Of a stretch of DNA of 64,000 bases, positions 15,874 through 26,148 are shown piece by piece. Numbering within the stretch: position 1 is the stretch's first letter; each line of letters starts with the position of its first letter. Source of the DNA: Candidatus Gastranaerophilales bacterium (GTDB lineage Bacteria; Bacillota; Clostridia; Lachnospirales; Lachnospiraceae). The stretch lies in assembly GCA_023663225.1 (NCBI GenBank), contig JAMPHU010000008.1, forward strand, positions 1-64,000. Direction: 5' to 3'. A program made the translations under genes and the position numbers. The notes under the pieces were generated by a model. It did not search any database. It was not told the DNA's origin and saw only the letters and a program-made list of their open reading frames with translations.

Positions 15874-18150
15874 ATGGTAGATTTATTGAAACATAATCAA
15901 GAGGCTTATGAAAAAGTGCAAAAAGCGATTGCAGAAGGTAAAAAGAAGATTGCCATTTCCCATGCAACAGGTACAGGGAAATCATATTTGATTGCAAAAT
16001 TGTTTGAGGATTACAGTAATGACAAGAAACTTGTTTTAGTACCATCTACATATATCAGTGACCAGATACAGGCACTTTTTGAGAAATATGATATTCAGAA
16101 TGTAAACATTATTCTTTATCAGAGATTAATCAAAATGTCTGATGAAGATATTACAGCTATGAATTATGATGTGATTGCTTTAGACGAATATCATCATGAT
16201 ACAAGTAAGGTATGGGGCAAGAAAGTAAAAGCATTGATTGAATCCCATCCAGAATCAATTATTTTCGGTACAAGTGCAACGCCTGTTAGATCAGATGGCA
16301 TAAACACTATTGATGAATTGTTTGAGGGAAATTGCGCAAGTGATTTACCTTTGTCAGAAAGCATTGTAAAGAAAATAGTGCCACTTCCTAAATATGTTGG
16401 CGCGTTGTACACACTGGATGATGAATTAGAAAAGTTACGGGAAAAGATAGAAAATGCCACAAACACAAGTGAAGAAAAGAAGGAATTTTATAAGAAAATT
16501 AATACAATGCGTTCTCAGATCGAGAAGTCATATGGTATGCCTATTATTCTGAATAAGCATATCACTAACAAAGACGGCAAATATATTATTTTCTGTAAGA
16601 ATAAAAAACATCTTAGAGAAGTTAAAAGTACAGTAATTGAATGGTTTAAAACGGCTGGATTTAAGGATATCAACGCATATGAAGTATATTCAGACTATGA
16701 AAATAAAGATACTGAATATAAGGCGTTCTTTGATGATACAAGCCATAATATGAAGCTACTATTTTGCGTAAATATGCTGAATGAAGGTTTGCATCTCGAA
16801 AATATTTCAGGGGTGTTATTATTGCGTCCTACCAGAAGCATGATAGTGTTTTTACAGCAAATTGGAAGAGCGATTGAAGCCAATAATACAAATACACCAG
16901 TGATTATTGATGCTGTAAATAACTTTAGTTCTGCTGGACAAGGTATGAAATTATTAGGAGAAATCAAAGATTCTATTGCGAAAGAGAAAGAAAGCAATTC
17001 AAATTTTAACGATAGTGGATTTGAAGATATTGATATTTTCTTTGTAGTGGAGCAGATTGTTGAGATACAAAAGATGTTTAAAGAGATTGAGGGGTGGATA
17101 CAAAATGATTGGGATTTATATATTAGGACATTGAAACAATATAAGGAACGTGAGGGTAATTGTTTGGTTCCATTGAGACATATTGAAGACATTGAAAATA
17201 AGAAAATAAAACTTGGACAATGGGTACAGTGCATTAGATTAAGAAAAAAAGAAAAAAATAATTATTTATTGACAGAGGATATGGTACAGGAATTAGATGA
17301 TATTGGGTTTGTTTGGGATGTATATCAATATAATTGTAAAATTTGCTTACAAGCACTTAAACAATATAAAGAAAGAGAAGGTAATTGCTTAGTTCCAGTT
17401 AGACATATAGAAATAATAAATGATGGAATAAGGATTAATTTAGGGCAATGGGTAAATAAAATAAGAGTAGCGTATAATGGAGGAAGATCATATAAAGCAT
17501 TAACACAAGAAATAATAGACGAATTAGATAATCTTAATTTTATTTGGAAAAATAGACAAGAGACTTCTTTTGACAAATTTTATAGATATATGTGTGTTTT
17601 CAAAAAACAATATGGACATCTTGATATTAAAACTAGAGATATGCTTGACGGATATAGTATAGGGAATATGTATTTACATTTTTCACAAGAATTTAAAAAA
17701 GGAAAGTTATCTATTGATCAAATAGAAAAATTAAAGAAAATAGGTGTAGATTTTTCTGTTGATAAAAATATGAAAAGACATAAAGAAAATTTGGAATTAT
17801 CAAGGAAAGCCGTAAAAGAAGGTATAAAAATTAATGTGAAAAATCAAATTTATCAAGGAGTAAATTTATATAATTGGGCTATAAAATACAAGACTATGTT
17901 TTCACAAGAAGAACAATTAATTATTGAAAAATTGTTACCAAAAGATGTAAGAAAACCAACTCGCATTAAAGATGTAGACGGAAATGTTTATGTTTACTCA
18001 TCAATAAGTGAAGCTGGTCGTGCATTATATAATTATTTTCATGTAGTCGATAATGAAAACAAAGGTATTACTGTAGTTTATAATCGTATTTCTGGATATA
18101 CAAAAAGTTCTCAATATAAAGGATTGTTGATTGAAAGTGTGAGTGCATAA
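15874..18150 (+). CDS. SF2 helicase with helicase-associated repeats
   Basis: A 758-residue DEAD/DEAH-type superfamily 2 helicase. Walker A is ATGTGKS (residues 31-37), the DEAH-like box is DEYH (104-107), motif III is GTSATP, and the C-terminal RecA domain ends with LLRPTRSMIVFLQQIGRAIE (QxGRAxR-like). After about residue 410 come two clear helicase-associated (HA) repeats, each with QYKEREGNCLVP and LGQWV, and a third weaker one with FKKQYGHLDI. HA repeats are typical of helicases on plasmids and phages. It may drive DNA unwinding during element replication or be part of a restriction-like system; no nuclease is adjacent. Confidence 0.85.
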   Translation: MVDLLKHNQEAYEKVQKAIAEGKKKIAISHATGTGKSYLIAKLFEDYSNDKKLVLVPSTYISDQIQALFEKYDIQNVNIILYQRLIKMSDEDITAMNYDVIALDEYHHDTSKVWGKKVKALIESHPESIIFGTSATPVRSDGINTIDELFEGNCASDLPLSESIVKKIVPLPKYVGALYTLDDELEKLREKIENATNTSEEKKEFYKKINTMRSQIEKSYGMPIILNKHITNKDGKYIIFCKNKKHLREVKSTVIEWFKTAGFKDINAYEVYSDYENKDTEYKAFFDDTSHNMKLLFCVNMLNEGLHLENISGVLLLRPTRSMIVFLQQIGRAIEANNTNTPVIIDAVNNFSSAGQGMKLLGEIKDSIAKEKESNSNFNDSGFEDIDIFFVVEQIVEIQKMFKEIEGWIQNDWDLYIRTLKQYKEREGNCLVPLRHIEDIENKKIKLGQWVQCIRLRKKEKNNYLLTEDMVQELDDIGFVWDVYQYNCKICLQALKQYKEREGNCLVPVRHIEIINDGIRINLGQWVNKIRVAYNGGRSYKALTQEIIDELDNLNFIWKNRQETSFDKFYRYMCVFKKQYGHLDIKTRDMLDGYSIGNMYLHFSQEFKKGKLSIDQIEKLKKIGVDFSVDKNMKRHKENLELSRKAVKEGIKINVKNQIYQGVNLYNWAIKYKTMFSQEEQLIIEKLLPKDVRKPTRIKDVDGNVYVYSSISEAGRALYNYFHVVDNENKGITVVYNRISGYTKSSQYKGLLIESVSA

Positions 18151-18186
18151 GAGATTATACAAAAAGGGGACGGGAAAATAAAATAT

Positions 18187-18891
18187 ATGGGCAATAAATT
18201 TACTATATTAAAAGGACAAGAGGATATTAAAGACACGAACAGAGTTATGAGGACGATTGCGTTTCATGATTGTTGGGAACGACAATATCATAACTCCATT
18301 TTACAAGCAATAGAGAAGAATAAAGGCATAAAGATAGCAGATTATCCGCAAGATGATTTAATGAGAATTTCTTTATCTGGTATCAAATACATTAATTCTA
18401 TTCGTGAAATTAGAAGAGAAAATACAAGATTGGGTACAGATTATGTACAGACTTTAGAGGAAGCGCAAGTCGCATTTCAGCTAATAGATGCAATATTTAC
18501 GGTTTGTGGATATCTAACATTGAGGAATTTTGTAAATACATTTCCTATCGAAAAGGATTATAGCGGTGAGAAATGGCAGTGTAAAGATTATTTTTCCACA
18601 ATGGAAGTTTTATCTAAGATGGATTGGGACAAGCCTATTGGCAAAGATGAATTGTCAGAATTGCTATGGGATTACGATAATTCAGATTTGAGACATGCCT
18701 ATGTAGAATTTACAACGGCTATGAGCGCAATTTATAGGGCGCAGACTGGCAAGGGGATAGCTGAAACATGGTGTGAAGATATGGGAATCCCCACATATAC
18801 GGTATATAAAGATACCGGCATTATGAAGAACAACCAGACAGGCGATATTATGAAGCCGAAAAAAGCAAGCCATTTACATATTGTAAAATAA
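18187..18891 (+). CDS. Hypothetical protein upstream of the RNA polymerase
   Basis: A 234-residue protein I do not recognise, mixed helical with one moderately hydrophobic stretch (VAFQLIDAIFTVCGYLTLRNF) and a basic C-terminus. It is 36 bases after the helicase gene, behind GGGGACGGG, and the last gene before the polymerase. It could be a polymerase accessory factor, but only position supports that. Confidence 0.5.
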   Translation: MGNKFTILKGQEDIKDTNRVMRTIAFHDCWERQYHNSILQAIEKNKGIKIADYPQDDLMRISLSGIKYINSIREIRRENTRLGTDYVQTLEEAQVAFQLIDAIFTVCGYLTLRNFVNTFPIEKDYSGEKWQCKDYFSTMEVLSKMDWDKPIGKDELSELLWDYDNSDLRHAYVEFTTAMSAIYRAQTGKGIAETWCEDMGIPTYTVYKDTGIMKNNQTGDIMKPKKASHLHIVK

Positions 18892-18902
18892 TTTTCAAAT
18901 CA

Positions 18903-18962
18903 GCGTGGACTATTATGTGTGATTCTTATTATTTATAAAGATGAAGCACATATATTTCACGC
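18903..18962 (+). promoter_or_regulatory. Long hairpin before the RNA polymerase gene
   Basis: GCGTG (18903-18907) pairs with CACGC (18958-18962), and inside it TATGTGTG pairs with CACATATA (18914-18921 and 18947-18954). It occupies most of the gap before the polymerase gene and has no T-run. Confidence 0.5.
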
Positions 18963-19012
18963 TTAAATGGCTATGAAATGGGTGTTTCAATAAGTAGTAA
19001 AAAGTAATATTT

Positions 19013-22000
19013 TTGATGAAATGGAGGCTGATTGGCATAGGAAATGTAAAAGCAGGACAAGTGAGAATATATAAATTTAATACTTTTAAGGCATTTACCC
19101 CAAAAGAAAATGAAATTCGCAATGATAAGGAAAAGAACAATAAGGATTTATTAGAAGAAATAGCCAGTAATAAAAGTGTGAGAAATATTGATAGAAAATA
19201 TCTTTATTGTAAAAATAAGGAAGGGCATGAAAAGGAAAACGAAAGGTATCAAATTTCTGCTTTTGAGAGTGATGTCGTAAGGCTTGCATTAAAAGACAGG
19301 TGCGAGGAAAAAGCAGACTATCAGCTATTGGATGAGATAGTTTATATGGAAGTCTTTCATAATGATATTATGTGGCAGATTCTTAGGGATGGTATTGTAA
19401 TAGCGGATAAACAATATATGCTATATTCTGCTACGACAGGACAGGTAAGAAATACTACGGTAACATTATTGAGAAAAGATTTTTTTAAAAGGAATAAAGC
19501 TGCCTTAATGGTTGGCTTATCGGTAAAATATATCAATGAGCAAGGCGGTATGAATGTTGGTAAATATTTAGCATATACGGCATTACCGTTATCATCAAGT
19601 GTTTTGCCTGAAAAAGAAATTGACATTGACCGTTGCATATTGGTTAAAGGATTGGAAACAGTCGTTAGGGGAATGGTAAAATATGTTGATATTGCAGAAA
19701 ATACAAATGGTCAACATTATGTAGCTGGAACGCCAAAAGAATATATAGAAGAAGAGATACCGATTGAACATACAGACGGAGCCGGAATGTTCATTCCTGG
19801 GGAATTACCTTCAAGCTGTCAGATCAGAAGTGGATTCTTTAAGGGCGCAATGTTTCCGTTCGATTTCCGGTTGTTTGCAAACAAAATAGCACACAATACG
19901 AAAATTCCTGATGCATGGGGAGATGAAGTAGATATTGAAGAACAGGATATAAGGTATTTGTTTACAACAAGTCAGTTAAAAATGTGGAAAATGTATCCTT
20001 CATGGGAAGCATATAAAAAGGCATTTAAAGATAATGGGATAAAATTATCAATTAACAGCTATGCTAATCCTGCGAAAGATACAGTTACATTTGCATATCA
20101 ATATTTACAAACATTGCCATATGGATGTGATATTAAAAAAATCAGCTCACCAGCAAAAAGTGATTTGATCAGACTGCATAAAGATATTGAATATGTTAAG
20201 GAAGAAATGGGATATGCAGATGATAGCGAAACAGAATTAAATGATAATCTTGATGGTGTAGATACAGAAGATAAAGAGAATATAGATGATATTGTATCAG
20301 TTACAGATGAGATACAGATAGATAATAAAGCGAACACAGATAAAAGAAGCTGCAATTCTATAATTGCTGAAGCATTAAATATATATCCGTCATTAATCTA
20401 TGATTCATACATAGAAAAGAAAATCCGTCAGTTAGTAATATCCAGAAGGAAAAGCTATCGTGCTGGTAAAATTCGTTTGGGTGGATATTACAGTTATGCG
20501 GCTCCAGATATGTATGCTTTTTGTGAATATCTGTTTTGTGGTGAGAGTGATCCGAAAGGTCTTGTGCCTAAAAATCATATATACAATAAATATTATGACG
20601 AAAAGGGAACTGTAGAACATATTATCTGTTTAAGAAGCCCGCATTTATCAGGATATGAATATGGTAAGCGTGATTTAATAAAATCAGAGGAATGTAGAGA
20701 ATGGTTTAAGTATATGGAATCTGATACGGTTGTTTCCTGCCATGATTTATTATCAAAAACTTTGCAAATGGATTGGGATGGAGATGAAATTTTAGTATCT
20801 GATGATGCTGAATTATGGGAATTAGCAAAAGATTTACCTGATGTTCCATTATATTATAAAATGCAGCAGGCAGAACCGCAGCAGATTACGAAAGAAGCAA
20901 TTTTTGATACTCTTGTAAAGGGATTTGACAATAATGTAATTGGTGATTCGAGTAATGCAATGACAAAATTATGGAATACGCCGGATACTTCAAAAGATAA
21001 TCCATTGCCGTATGATGATGCAATCAATGTATTCTGTGCATATTCAAATTATGCGATTGATTATCCCAAAACAGGAAAGAATCTTGCTTTAGGAGAGTAT
21101 GAGGAATTATATAATAAGTTAGTTCCACCGAAAGAAGGGAAAGAGAGATTTTCAAAATCGGAGATTAAACATCCTAACTTTTTCATTGAAGCAAAAGGGA
21201 AAAAGAGTAAAAATGTTGCAAAACCGACAAAAAGTGTTATGGATAGGATTAAAAAGTATATCGGAGAAGGTACTGGAAGACTGGATTATGCTTATTTTGA
21301 CAATTCCGAAAAGAATGATGATAATTCTAAAAAGAATGAATTTGATTATCGTATGCTTATGAATAATGAGAAGAAAGAAGATGGAACAGCAAAATATGAA
21401 ATCAATAGATATGATAACAAGTATCAGAAATTGTATTTCACATTGAAAAGCAGAAAAGCATCGAAAAGGGCAATATGCAGTTCTATTGATAAAGAAGAAC
21501 GTATAAAAAATATGGATGCTACTGAAAAAGCAGGACGGTTTGAGACATTCCATTATCATTGTATACGAGAAATAAAAGAAATTTTTACAGATCAGAATGG
21601 TTTGTATGAAGAGAATTTGGCAGTAAATTATCTGATTGATATGGAATATACACAGCATGAGTTCATTACAGGCAGTAAAGATATTCTCTGGAAGTGTTTT
21701 GGACATATCATACTTGATAATCTACAAAAGAATATCAAGGGAGATATTGTAATTAAGTTCAGACCACGCACAGCATACAAAAAAGCTATCAAAGGTGATG
21801 CGGTATTAGATAAAAGGATTGCAGAAAAGATGGAATATCGAAGCACCAATATTACAGAAAGTGATTTATCGTTTATTGAAGACTCTTTGCATACATATAA
21901 AAACGGAAACTTCCATAGTAATGATATGGAATTACTATATGTTTTATTCTGCCTTTATAAAGAGGCACAAGAAAGTAATAAATTGAAAGATGGGTATTTT

Positions 22001-22453
22001 ATAATTACAAAGAGAAAGCATATTATAAGCTATGATAGCAAAACAAAAAAGAAGAAAAAGCAACAAATCAAATTTAATATGAATAAGATTATGAAAATGG
22101 CTGGTGCGAAGTCATATGCTGGTAGTTTTGAGCGATTTCAAGATACAGAAGGGATAGAAATTATAGATGATGAAGAAAAGGAGCAGTTTAAAATCAAAAT
22201 AGATATCCCAGATGTTCAAGGAAAAAGTATATTCACGGTCAAAAATATATATGATCCTATGATTTATCTGCAAGCATACCAACAGAATAAAAGCATATGT
22301 GTATGTAAAGTGTGTGGCAAGGATTTTATAAAGGCATCCAATAATCAAAAAACCTGTGGTAAAAAGTGCAGTGATGAATTACAGCGTTTGAACATAGCAC
22401 GAACAAATGAAAAAAACAAAAAGGAAGCGATAAAAACACAAAAGGCAATTTAA
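19013..22453 (+). CDS. Single-chain RNA polymerase, QDE-1/YonO-like
   Basis: A 1146-residue protein with the signature of two-barrel polymerases related to eukaryotic RNA-dependent RNA polymerases and to phage SP-beta YonO. The catalytic loop is LQMDWDGDEILVSDD, with D587, D589 and D591 as the metal ligands (DxDGD). About 95 residues later comes AIDYPKTGKN, the counterpart of the AVDFPKTG motif of RDR proteins, preceded by NNVIGDSSNAM. The last 60 residues hold a small zinc finger (CVCKVCGKDF...CGKKC). YonO is a DNA-dependent RNA polymerase for late phage genes; the same job is the best guess here, and RNA-templated synthesis cannot be excluded. TTG 19013 gives the longest frame but lacks a ribosome-binding site; GGAGG at 19023-19027 points to ATA at 19037. 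Confidence 0.8.
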   Translation: MMKWRLIGIGNVKAGQVRIYKFNTFKAFTPKENEIRNDKEKNNKDLLEEIASNKSVRNIDRKYLYCKNKEGHEKENERYQISAFESDVVRLALKDRCEEKADYQLLDEIVYMEVFHNDIMWQILRDGIVIADKQYMLYSATTGQVRNTTVTLLRKDFFKRNKAALMVGLSVKYINEQGGMNVGKYLAYTALPLSSSVLPEKEIDIDRCILVKGLETVVRGMVKYVDIAENTNGQHYVAGTPKEYIEEEIPIEHTDGAGMFIPGELPSSCQIRSGFFKGAMFPFDFRLFANKIAHNTKIPDAWGDEVDIEEQDIRYLFTTSQLKMWKMYPSWEAYKKAFKDNGIKLSINSYANPAKDTVTFAYQYLQTLPYGCDIKKISSPAKSDLIRLHKDIEYVKEEMGYADDSETELNDNLDGVDTEDKENIDDIVSVTDEIQIDNKANTDKRSCNSIIAEALNIYPSLIYDSYIEKKIRQLVISRRKSYRAGKIRLGGYYSYAAPDMYAFCEYLFCGESDPKGLVPKNHIYNKYYDEKGTVEHIICLRSPHLSGYEYGKRDLIKSEECREWFKYMESDTVVSCHDLLSKTLQMDWDGDEILVSDDAELWELAKDLPDVPLYYKMQQAEPQQITKEAIFDTLVKGFDNNVIGDSSNAMTKLWNTPDTSKDNPLPYDDAINVFCAYSNYAIDYPKTGKNLALGEYEELYNKLVPPKEGKERFSKSEIKHPNFFIEAKGKKSKNVAKPTKSVMDRIKKYIGEGTGRLDYAYFDNSEKNDDNSKKNEFDYRMLMNNEKKEDGTAKYEINRYDNKYQKLYFTLKSRKASKRAICSSIDKEERIKNMDATEKAGRFETFHYHCIREIKEIFTDQNGLYEENLAVNYLIDMEYTQHEFITGSKDILWKCFGHIILDNLQKNIKGDIVIKFRPRTAYKKAIKGDAVLDKRIAEKMEYRSTNITESDLSFIEDSLHTYKNGNFHSNDMELLYVLFCLYKEAQESNKLKDGYFIITKRKHIISYDSKTKKKKKQQIKFNMNKIMKMAGAKSYAGSFERFQDTEGIEIIDDEEKEQFKIKIDIPDVQGKSIFTVKNIYDPMIYLQAYQQNKSICVCKVCGKDFIKASNNQKTCGKKCSDELQRLNIARTNEKNKKEAIKTQKAI

Positions 22454-22471
22454 TATTTTTGAAAGAAACAA

Positions 22472-22520
22472 AAAGCGTCTGAAATGCCTAAAAATACGGT
22501 GTTTCAGACGTTTATATTTC
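22472..22520 (+). terminator. Terminator after the RNA polymerase gene
   Basis: AAAGCGTCTGAAATGCC pairs with GGTGTTTCAGACGTTT (one bulged G, two G-T pairs) with a nine-base loop, followed by a T-rich stretch. Confidence 0.75.
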
Positions 22521-22613
22521 ATTTTTACAAAATTTATAGAGGGAAAGAGATAAACAAAAATCTTCAAAAAAATCAATTTTCCCACTTACCATTAAGAAAA
22601 GGAGGTATTTGAG

Positions 22614-22793
22614 ATGGATTTACAAACAAAGGTCAGTGAGTATCTATCCGAAAATGGTATCAAGAAAAAGTATCTGGCATCTTTGCTTGGGATTTATCCT
22701 ACTCAATTATCGCAATGGCTGTCTGGAAATTATACATTATCCAATATCCAGATAAAAAGAGTTGAAGATTTTTTGAATGGTAAATCAAAATGA
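22614..22793 (+). CDS. Small XRE-type helix-turn-helix protein
   Basis: A 59-residue Cro-like protein (starts MDLQTKVSEYLSENGIKKKY). The helix-turn-helix is KKYLASLLGIYPTQLSQWLSG, with the usual A-x-x-LG and Q-x-SxW spacing. It starts at ATG 22614 behind AAGGAGG (nine bases). It lies alone between the polymerase terminator and the tail genes, where it could regulate the tail module. A perfect 11-bp inverted repeat follows it. Confidence 0.8.
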   Translation: MDLQTKVSEYLSENGIKKKYLASLLGIYPTQLSQWLSGNYTLSNIQIKRVEDFLNGKSK

Positions 22794-22825
22794 TGCTATT
22801 TATTTTGTATTTATTGTTTTCTTAA

Positions 22826-22861
22826 TTTATGGTATAAAACCCTTTTAAACTATACCATAAA
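22826..22861. promoter_or_regulatory. Inverted repeat before the tail genes
   Basis: TTTATGGTATA (22826-22836) is perfectly inverted as TATACCATAAA (22851-22861) with 14 bases between. It could be an operator for the adjacent Cro-like protein or a hairpin in the RNA. Confidence 0.55.
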
Positions 22862-22942
22862 AGCAAAGACGAGAGCAATGTGCAATATTACTAAATATCA
22901 TAAGCAAAAATCAGACAAAATTAACAAATACATGAAAGGAGT

Positions 22943-23398
22943 GTGAAGCATGGTTTGATTAAGATTGATATTAGAAAGTTGCGGTTGCCGAATGGACGAA
23001 CTTTTGAGCAACAGATGAAATATGAAGCCGAAAGATTCCTAAACATCTTACAGGAAGAAATTGATGAATGGTATCGGTCATATTCGCCTGTAATATATCA
23101 AAGGACTTATGCAATGAGAAATTCCATATATGCGGAAGACTTTGTTGACATAGATACTTCTGGTATGCAGCTTACAATTAAAATTAAACAGACAGATGAG
23201 GCCATGCACAAATCCCTATGGGGAGATGGTGAAGTAAACGCACTTCTTTTGATGAATGAAGGTTATCAGGTTAAAAGCGGATGGCATAAAGATATTCCGT
23301 ATTTTGGGTATCGCCCAGGCGGTCATTTCTTGGAGAGAGCCATTGAACGCTTTGAACACGAAAACTACTTCAACATAAAAATTCATATTGACTACTAA
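22943..23398 (+). CDS. HK97 gp10-like tail component
   Basis: A 151-residue protein resembling the HK97 gp10 / tail-completion family: a helical region with an Arg-rich YQRTYAMRNSIY segment, a beta-rich middle, and the C-terminal pattern GYRPGGHFLERAIERF typical of that family. It sits 17 bases before the tape-measure gene, although in tailed phages other tail genes usually stand between. The GTG at 22943 is only two bases from AAAGGAG; TTG at 22955 is an alternative start. Confidence 0.65.
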   Translation: MKHGLIKIDIRKLRLPNGRTFEQQMKYEAERFLNILQEEIDEWYRSYSPVIYQRTYAMRNSIYAEDFVDIDTSGMQLTIKIKQTDEAMHKSLWGDGEVNALLLMNEGYQVKSGWHKDIPYFGYRPGGHFLERAIERFEHENYFNIKIHIDY

Positions 23399-23415
23399 AA
23401 GGAGAAGCGTTTAAC

Positions 23416-26148
23416 ATGGATAATTCCAATAATTTATTTACATTAGGTTTAGACGTGTCTGCTACACAACAGCAGATGGATAGACAGTTAAAACAGATTG
23501 CTAAAGCATTATCCGATAGCAAATCTGTACAAGTGACAGGCGGCTTAAATTTAGAACAGTCGCAGAAGCAGATTCAGGCGCAGTTAAATACGATTGCAAA
23601 GAATCTAAAAGTAGGAGTGCAACTTGATACTACTACGATTAAGCAACAGACAGATGCTATTAACAGGCAGTTATCATCTGGAATCAATGCGGCAGGTGTA
23701 AAAGTTCCTTTCAAGTTTGATTTATCAGATGCAAATGCGGTTAAACAGGAAATCAATAAGATTGTTGCTGATATTACCAATAATCAAGGTAAATTGGTGA
23801 GATTTAAGATTAATGTTGATGATAACGGACAAGCTACAAAAGCCTTGCTTACATATCGGAATGAATTAAATGAGGTAACAAATGCCACATTGAAATTACA
23901 GAGTGTAGGCAAATGGTATGATTCAAACGGGCTTGAACATCATATTGTTAAGTGGTCTGAAGGTCAGAAAACATTATCACAAAATATAGAAGCTACGGTA
24001 AAAGCGAATCAAAGACAAATTGAAAGTGATAATCAGGTAATCCGTAAGAAGGAAGAACTGATTGCACAAATGAAATTATTGAATACGCAGGCTGAAAAAG
24101 CTGGTCTATCTCTTAATTCTGAAAATCAAAATGCTTTCAATGATTTATCTGTCAATGCTTCCACATTAGAAGATATTAAACAGTTAGAGAGTTATTTGCG
24201 TTTGGCAAGAACAGAATATCAAACATTTAACGCTGAAATATCTAAAGGCACTCATGCAAGCGCATTAGAAGCTATGAAGAATGCTTTACAGAGTATGCCT
24301 AATGATATTGCTTTGTTAGAAGCACGTTTTAACTCTATTAAAATGCCGGAAGGTGTTAGCGTACAGATTGAACAGCTAAAAGCAGACTTACAGGCAATCA
24401 ATAGTATTGCTGATCCGAATGAAAAGATTGCAAAGTATAACGAGATGGTAGCATCTTTACAAAACTTGCAGAAGCAGTATCAGATTACTTCACAGGAGCA
24501 GAAGAATCTTAATGCTGACCAACAGGCTATGCAAGGTGCGGGTATCTTGACGAATAAAATCATCACTTGGATGAATGGCAATAGGGACGCAGCAAGCCAG
24601 TATGATGCAGAATTGAAGAAAATCATTATAGATTTGCAGAATTGCAATAGTAAGACGGATTTAACAAAGTTACAACAGCAATTCAAGCAGATTCAGACAC
24701 AGACACAAGCAACGGATTCAGTGTCACAAGGATTTTTCGGTAATCTAAAATCGCAGGTAAAGAGTTCCATTGCTACTATGCTGAAGTATCAGTTGGCTTA
24801 TAAGATTATCCAGAAAACGGTACAGTCTATTAAGCAAATGATAAAAGCAGTTTGTGATTTAGATGCTACGTTGACAGAATTTAATAAAGTTGCCGATTTA
24901 TCAACAGAGAAATTAAGCGAATTTGCGGATAAAGCGTTTGATGCTGCTACAAAAATCGGACGTACTGGAAAAGACATGATAGAAGCGGCTACAGAGTTTA
25001 AACGTGCTGGTTATGACCTTGAACAGAGTTTGGAGATGGGTAATGCCGCATTGGTTATGACGAATGTAGCGGATGGAATTAACCAGACGAGCGATGCAGC
25101 GAGTACACTTATCAGCGTATTAAAGGGATTCAATATTTCTGATGCTGATATTATGAGCATTGTTGATAAAATGAACAGCGTATCGAATCAATCACCCGTG
25201 GGATTTGATAATCTTGCAGATGGTTTGGAGCGTGTTTCAGGAACAATGTCACAAGCTGGAAACAGTATTGATGAAACAATCGGTTTGCTGACAGGTGGAT
25301 TCGCCCAGCTTCGTAATATGGAGAAAGTATCAACCGGACTTATCACCATTTCACAAAGGTTAAGAGCCGTTGATGAAGATGGGGATGAAATAGACGGATT
25401 GAGTGCAGAATTAGAAGAATCGTTTGGTTCAATAGGTGTGGCTATTGAAGACGCAAACGGCGAACTGAGAAGCACATTCGATATTTTGTCCGATTATGCG
25501 AAAGTATTTCCAGAATTGACAAGTGAGCAGAAACAGTATTTTGCGGAACTTGCATCGGGCAAGAGACAGGTCAATGTATTTAATGCGATTATTCAGCAGA
25601 TGGCTGATGTAGATAAAGCGGTAGAACAGTCTATTGACAGCGTTGGAGCAGCAGAAAAAGAAAATGAAATTTACCGTCAGAGCATACAGGGATTGAAAAA
25701 TGAGTTTGACAATCAATTTCAGATGCTTGCAACAGAAGTGATTTCCTCTGATTGGATCAAGGATTTAATCAGTGCTGGTACAGATTTACTGGAAGTGCTG
25801 ACAAATATAGTCAAGCAGGATGACTTAATAAGCGGAACGATAAGCGTTATCACAGATGGAATTAAAGGTTTTGCGGAGATCATTAAAGAAATCAGTGGTA
25901 ATAAAGTAGTCGGTTCCTTAATCAAGGGTTTTCTGACTATGCAGACTGTCAGTAAAGGAATGGATATTTTTAATTTCTTCCAAAATAAAAAGAATAACCA
26001 GAATGCTATGAACGCATTTTTCCAGAGTGCTATAAATGGAACAATGCAAGTAAAAGACGGCTTTTTACAGATTGGGGAAGCTGAAAAACAAGTATTTAAT
26101 AATAAAACCTCCGGTTTTGGTAAACAAGTGTTATTACTTGTTTCGTAA
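23416..26148 (+). CDS. Phage tail tape-measure protein, probably truncated
   Basis: A 910-residue protein with a Gln-rich, coiled-coil N-terminal half and, at about residues 455-650, the conserved tape-measure core (KFNKVADLS-like segment, GRTGKDMIEAATEFKRAGYD, DAASTLISVLKGFNIS, NLADGLERVSGTMSQAGNS). Tape-measure proteins set tail length and usually continue with hydrophobic segments and a C-terminal domain. Here the frame ends abruptly at GKQVLLLVS inside a local inverted repeat, and a structured noncoding stretch follows. No distal tail, baseplate or fibre genes come after it. The gene was probably interrupted by insertion of the downstream element, or spliced across it. Confidence 0.8.
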   Translation: MDNSNNLFTLGLDVSATQQQMDRQLKQIAKALSDSKSVQVTGGLNLEQSQKQIQAQLNTIAKNLKVGVQLDTTTIKQQTDAINRQLSSGINAAGVKVPFKFDLSDANAVKQEINKIVADITNNQGKLVRFKINVDDNGQATKALLTYRNELNEVTNATLKLQSVGKWYDSNGLEHHIVKWSEGQKTLSQNIEATVKANQRQIESDNQVIRKKEELIAQMKLLNTQAEKAGLSLNSENQNAFNDLSVNASTLEDIKQLESYLRLARTEYQTFNAEISKGTHASALEAMKNALQSMPNDIALLEARFNSIKMPEGVSVQIEQLKADLQAINSIADPNEKIAKYNEMVASLQNLQKQYQITSQEQKNLNADQQAMQGAGILTNKIITWMNGNRDAASQYDAELKKIIIDLQNCNSKTDLTKLQQQFKQIQTQTQATDSVSQGFFGNLKSQVKSSIATMLKYQLAYKIIQKTVQSIKQMIKAVCDLDATLTEFNKVADLSTEKLSEFADKAFDAATKIGRTGKDMIEAATEFKRAGYDLEQSLEMGNAALVMTNVADGINQTSDAASTLISVLKGFNISDADIMSIVDKMNSVSNQSPVGFDNLADGLERVSGTMSQAGNSIDETIGLLTGGFAQLRNMEKVSTGLITISQRLRAVDEDGDEIDGLSAELEESFGSIGVAIEDANGELRSTFDILSDYAKVFPELTSEQKQYFAELASGKRQVNVFNAIIQQMADVDKAVEQSIDSVGAAEKENEIYRQSIQGLKNEFDNQFQMLATEVISSDWIKDLISAGTDLLEVLTNIVKQDDLISGTISVITDGIKGFAEIIKEISGNKVVGSLIKGFLTMQTVSKGMDIFNFFQNKKNNQNAMNAFFQSAINGTMQVKDGFLQIGEAEKQVFNNKTSGFGKQVLLLVS

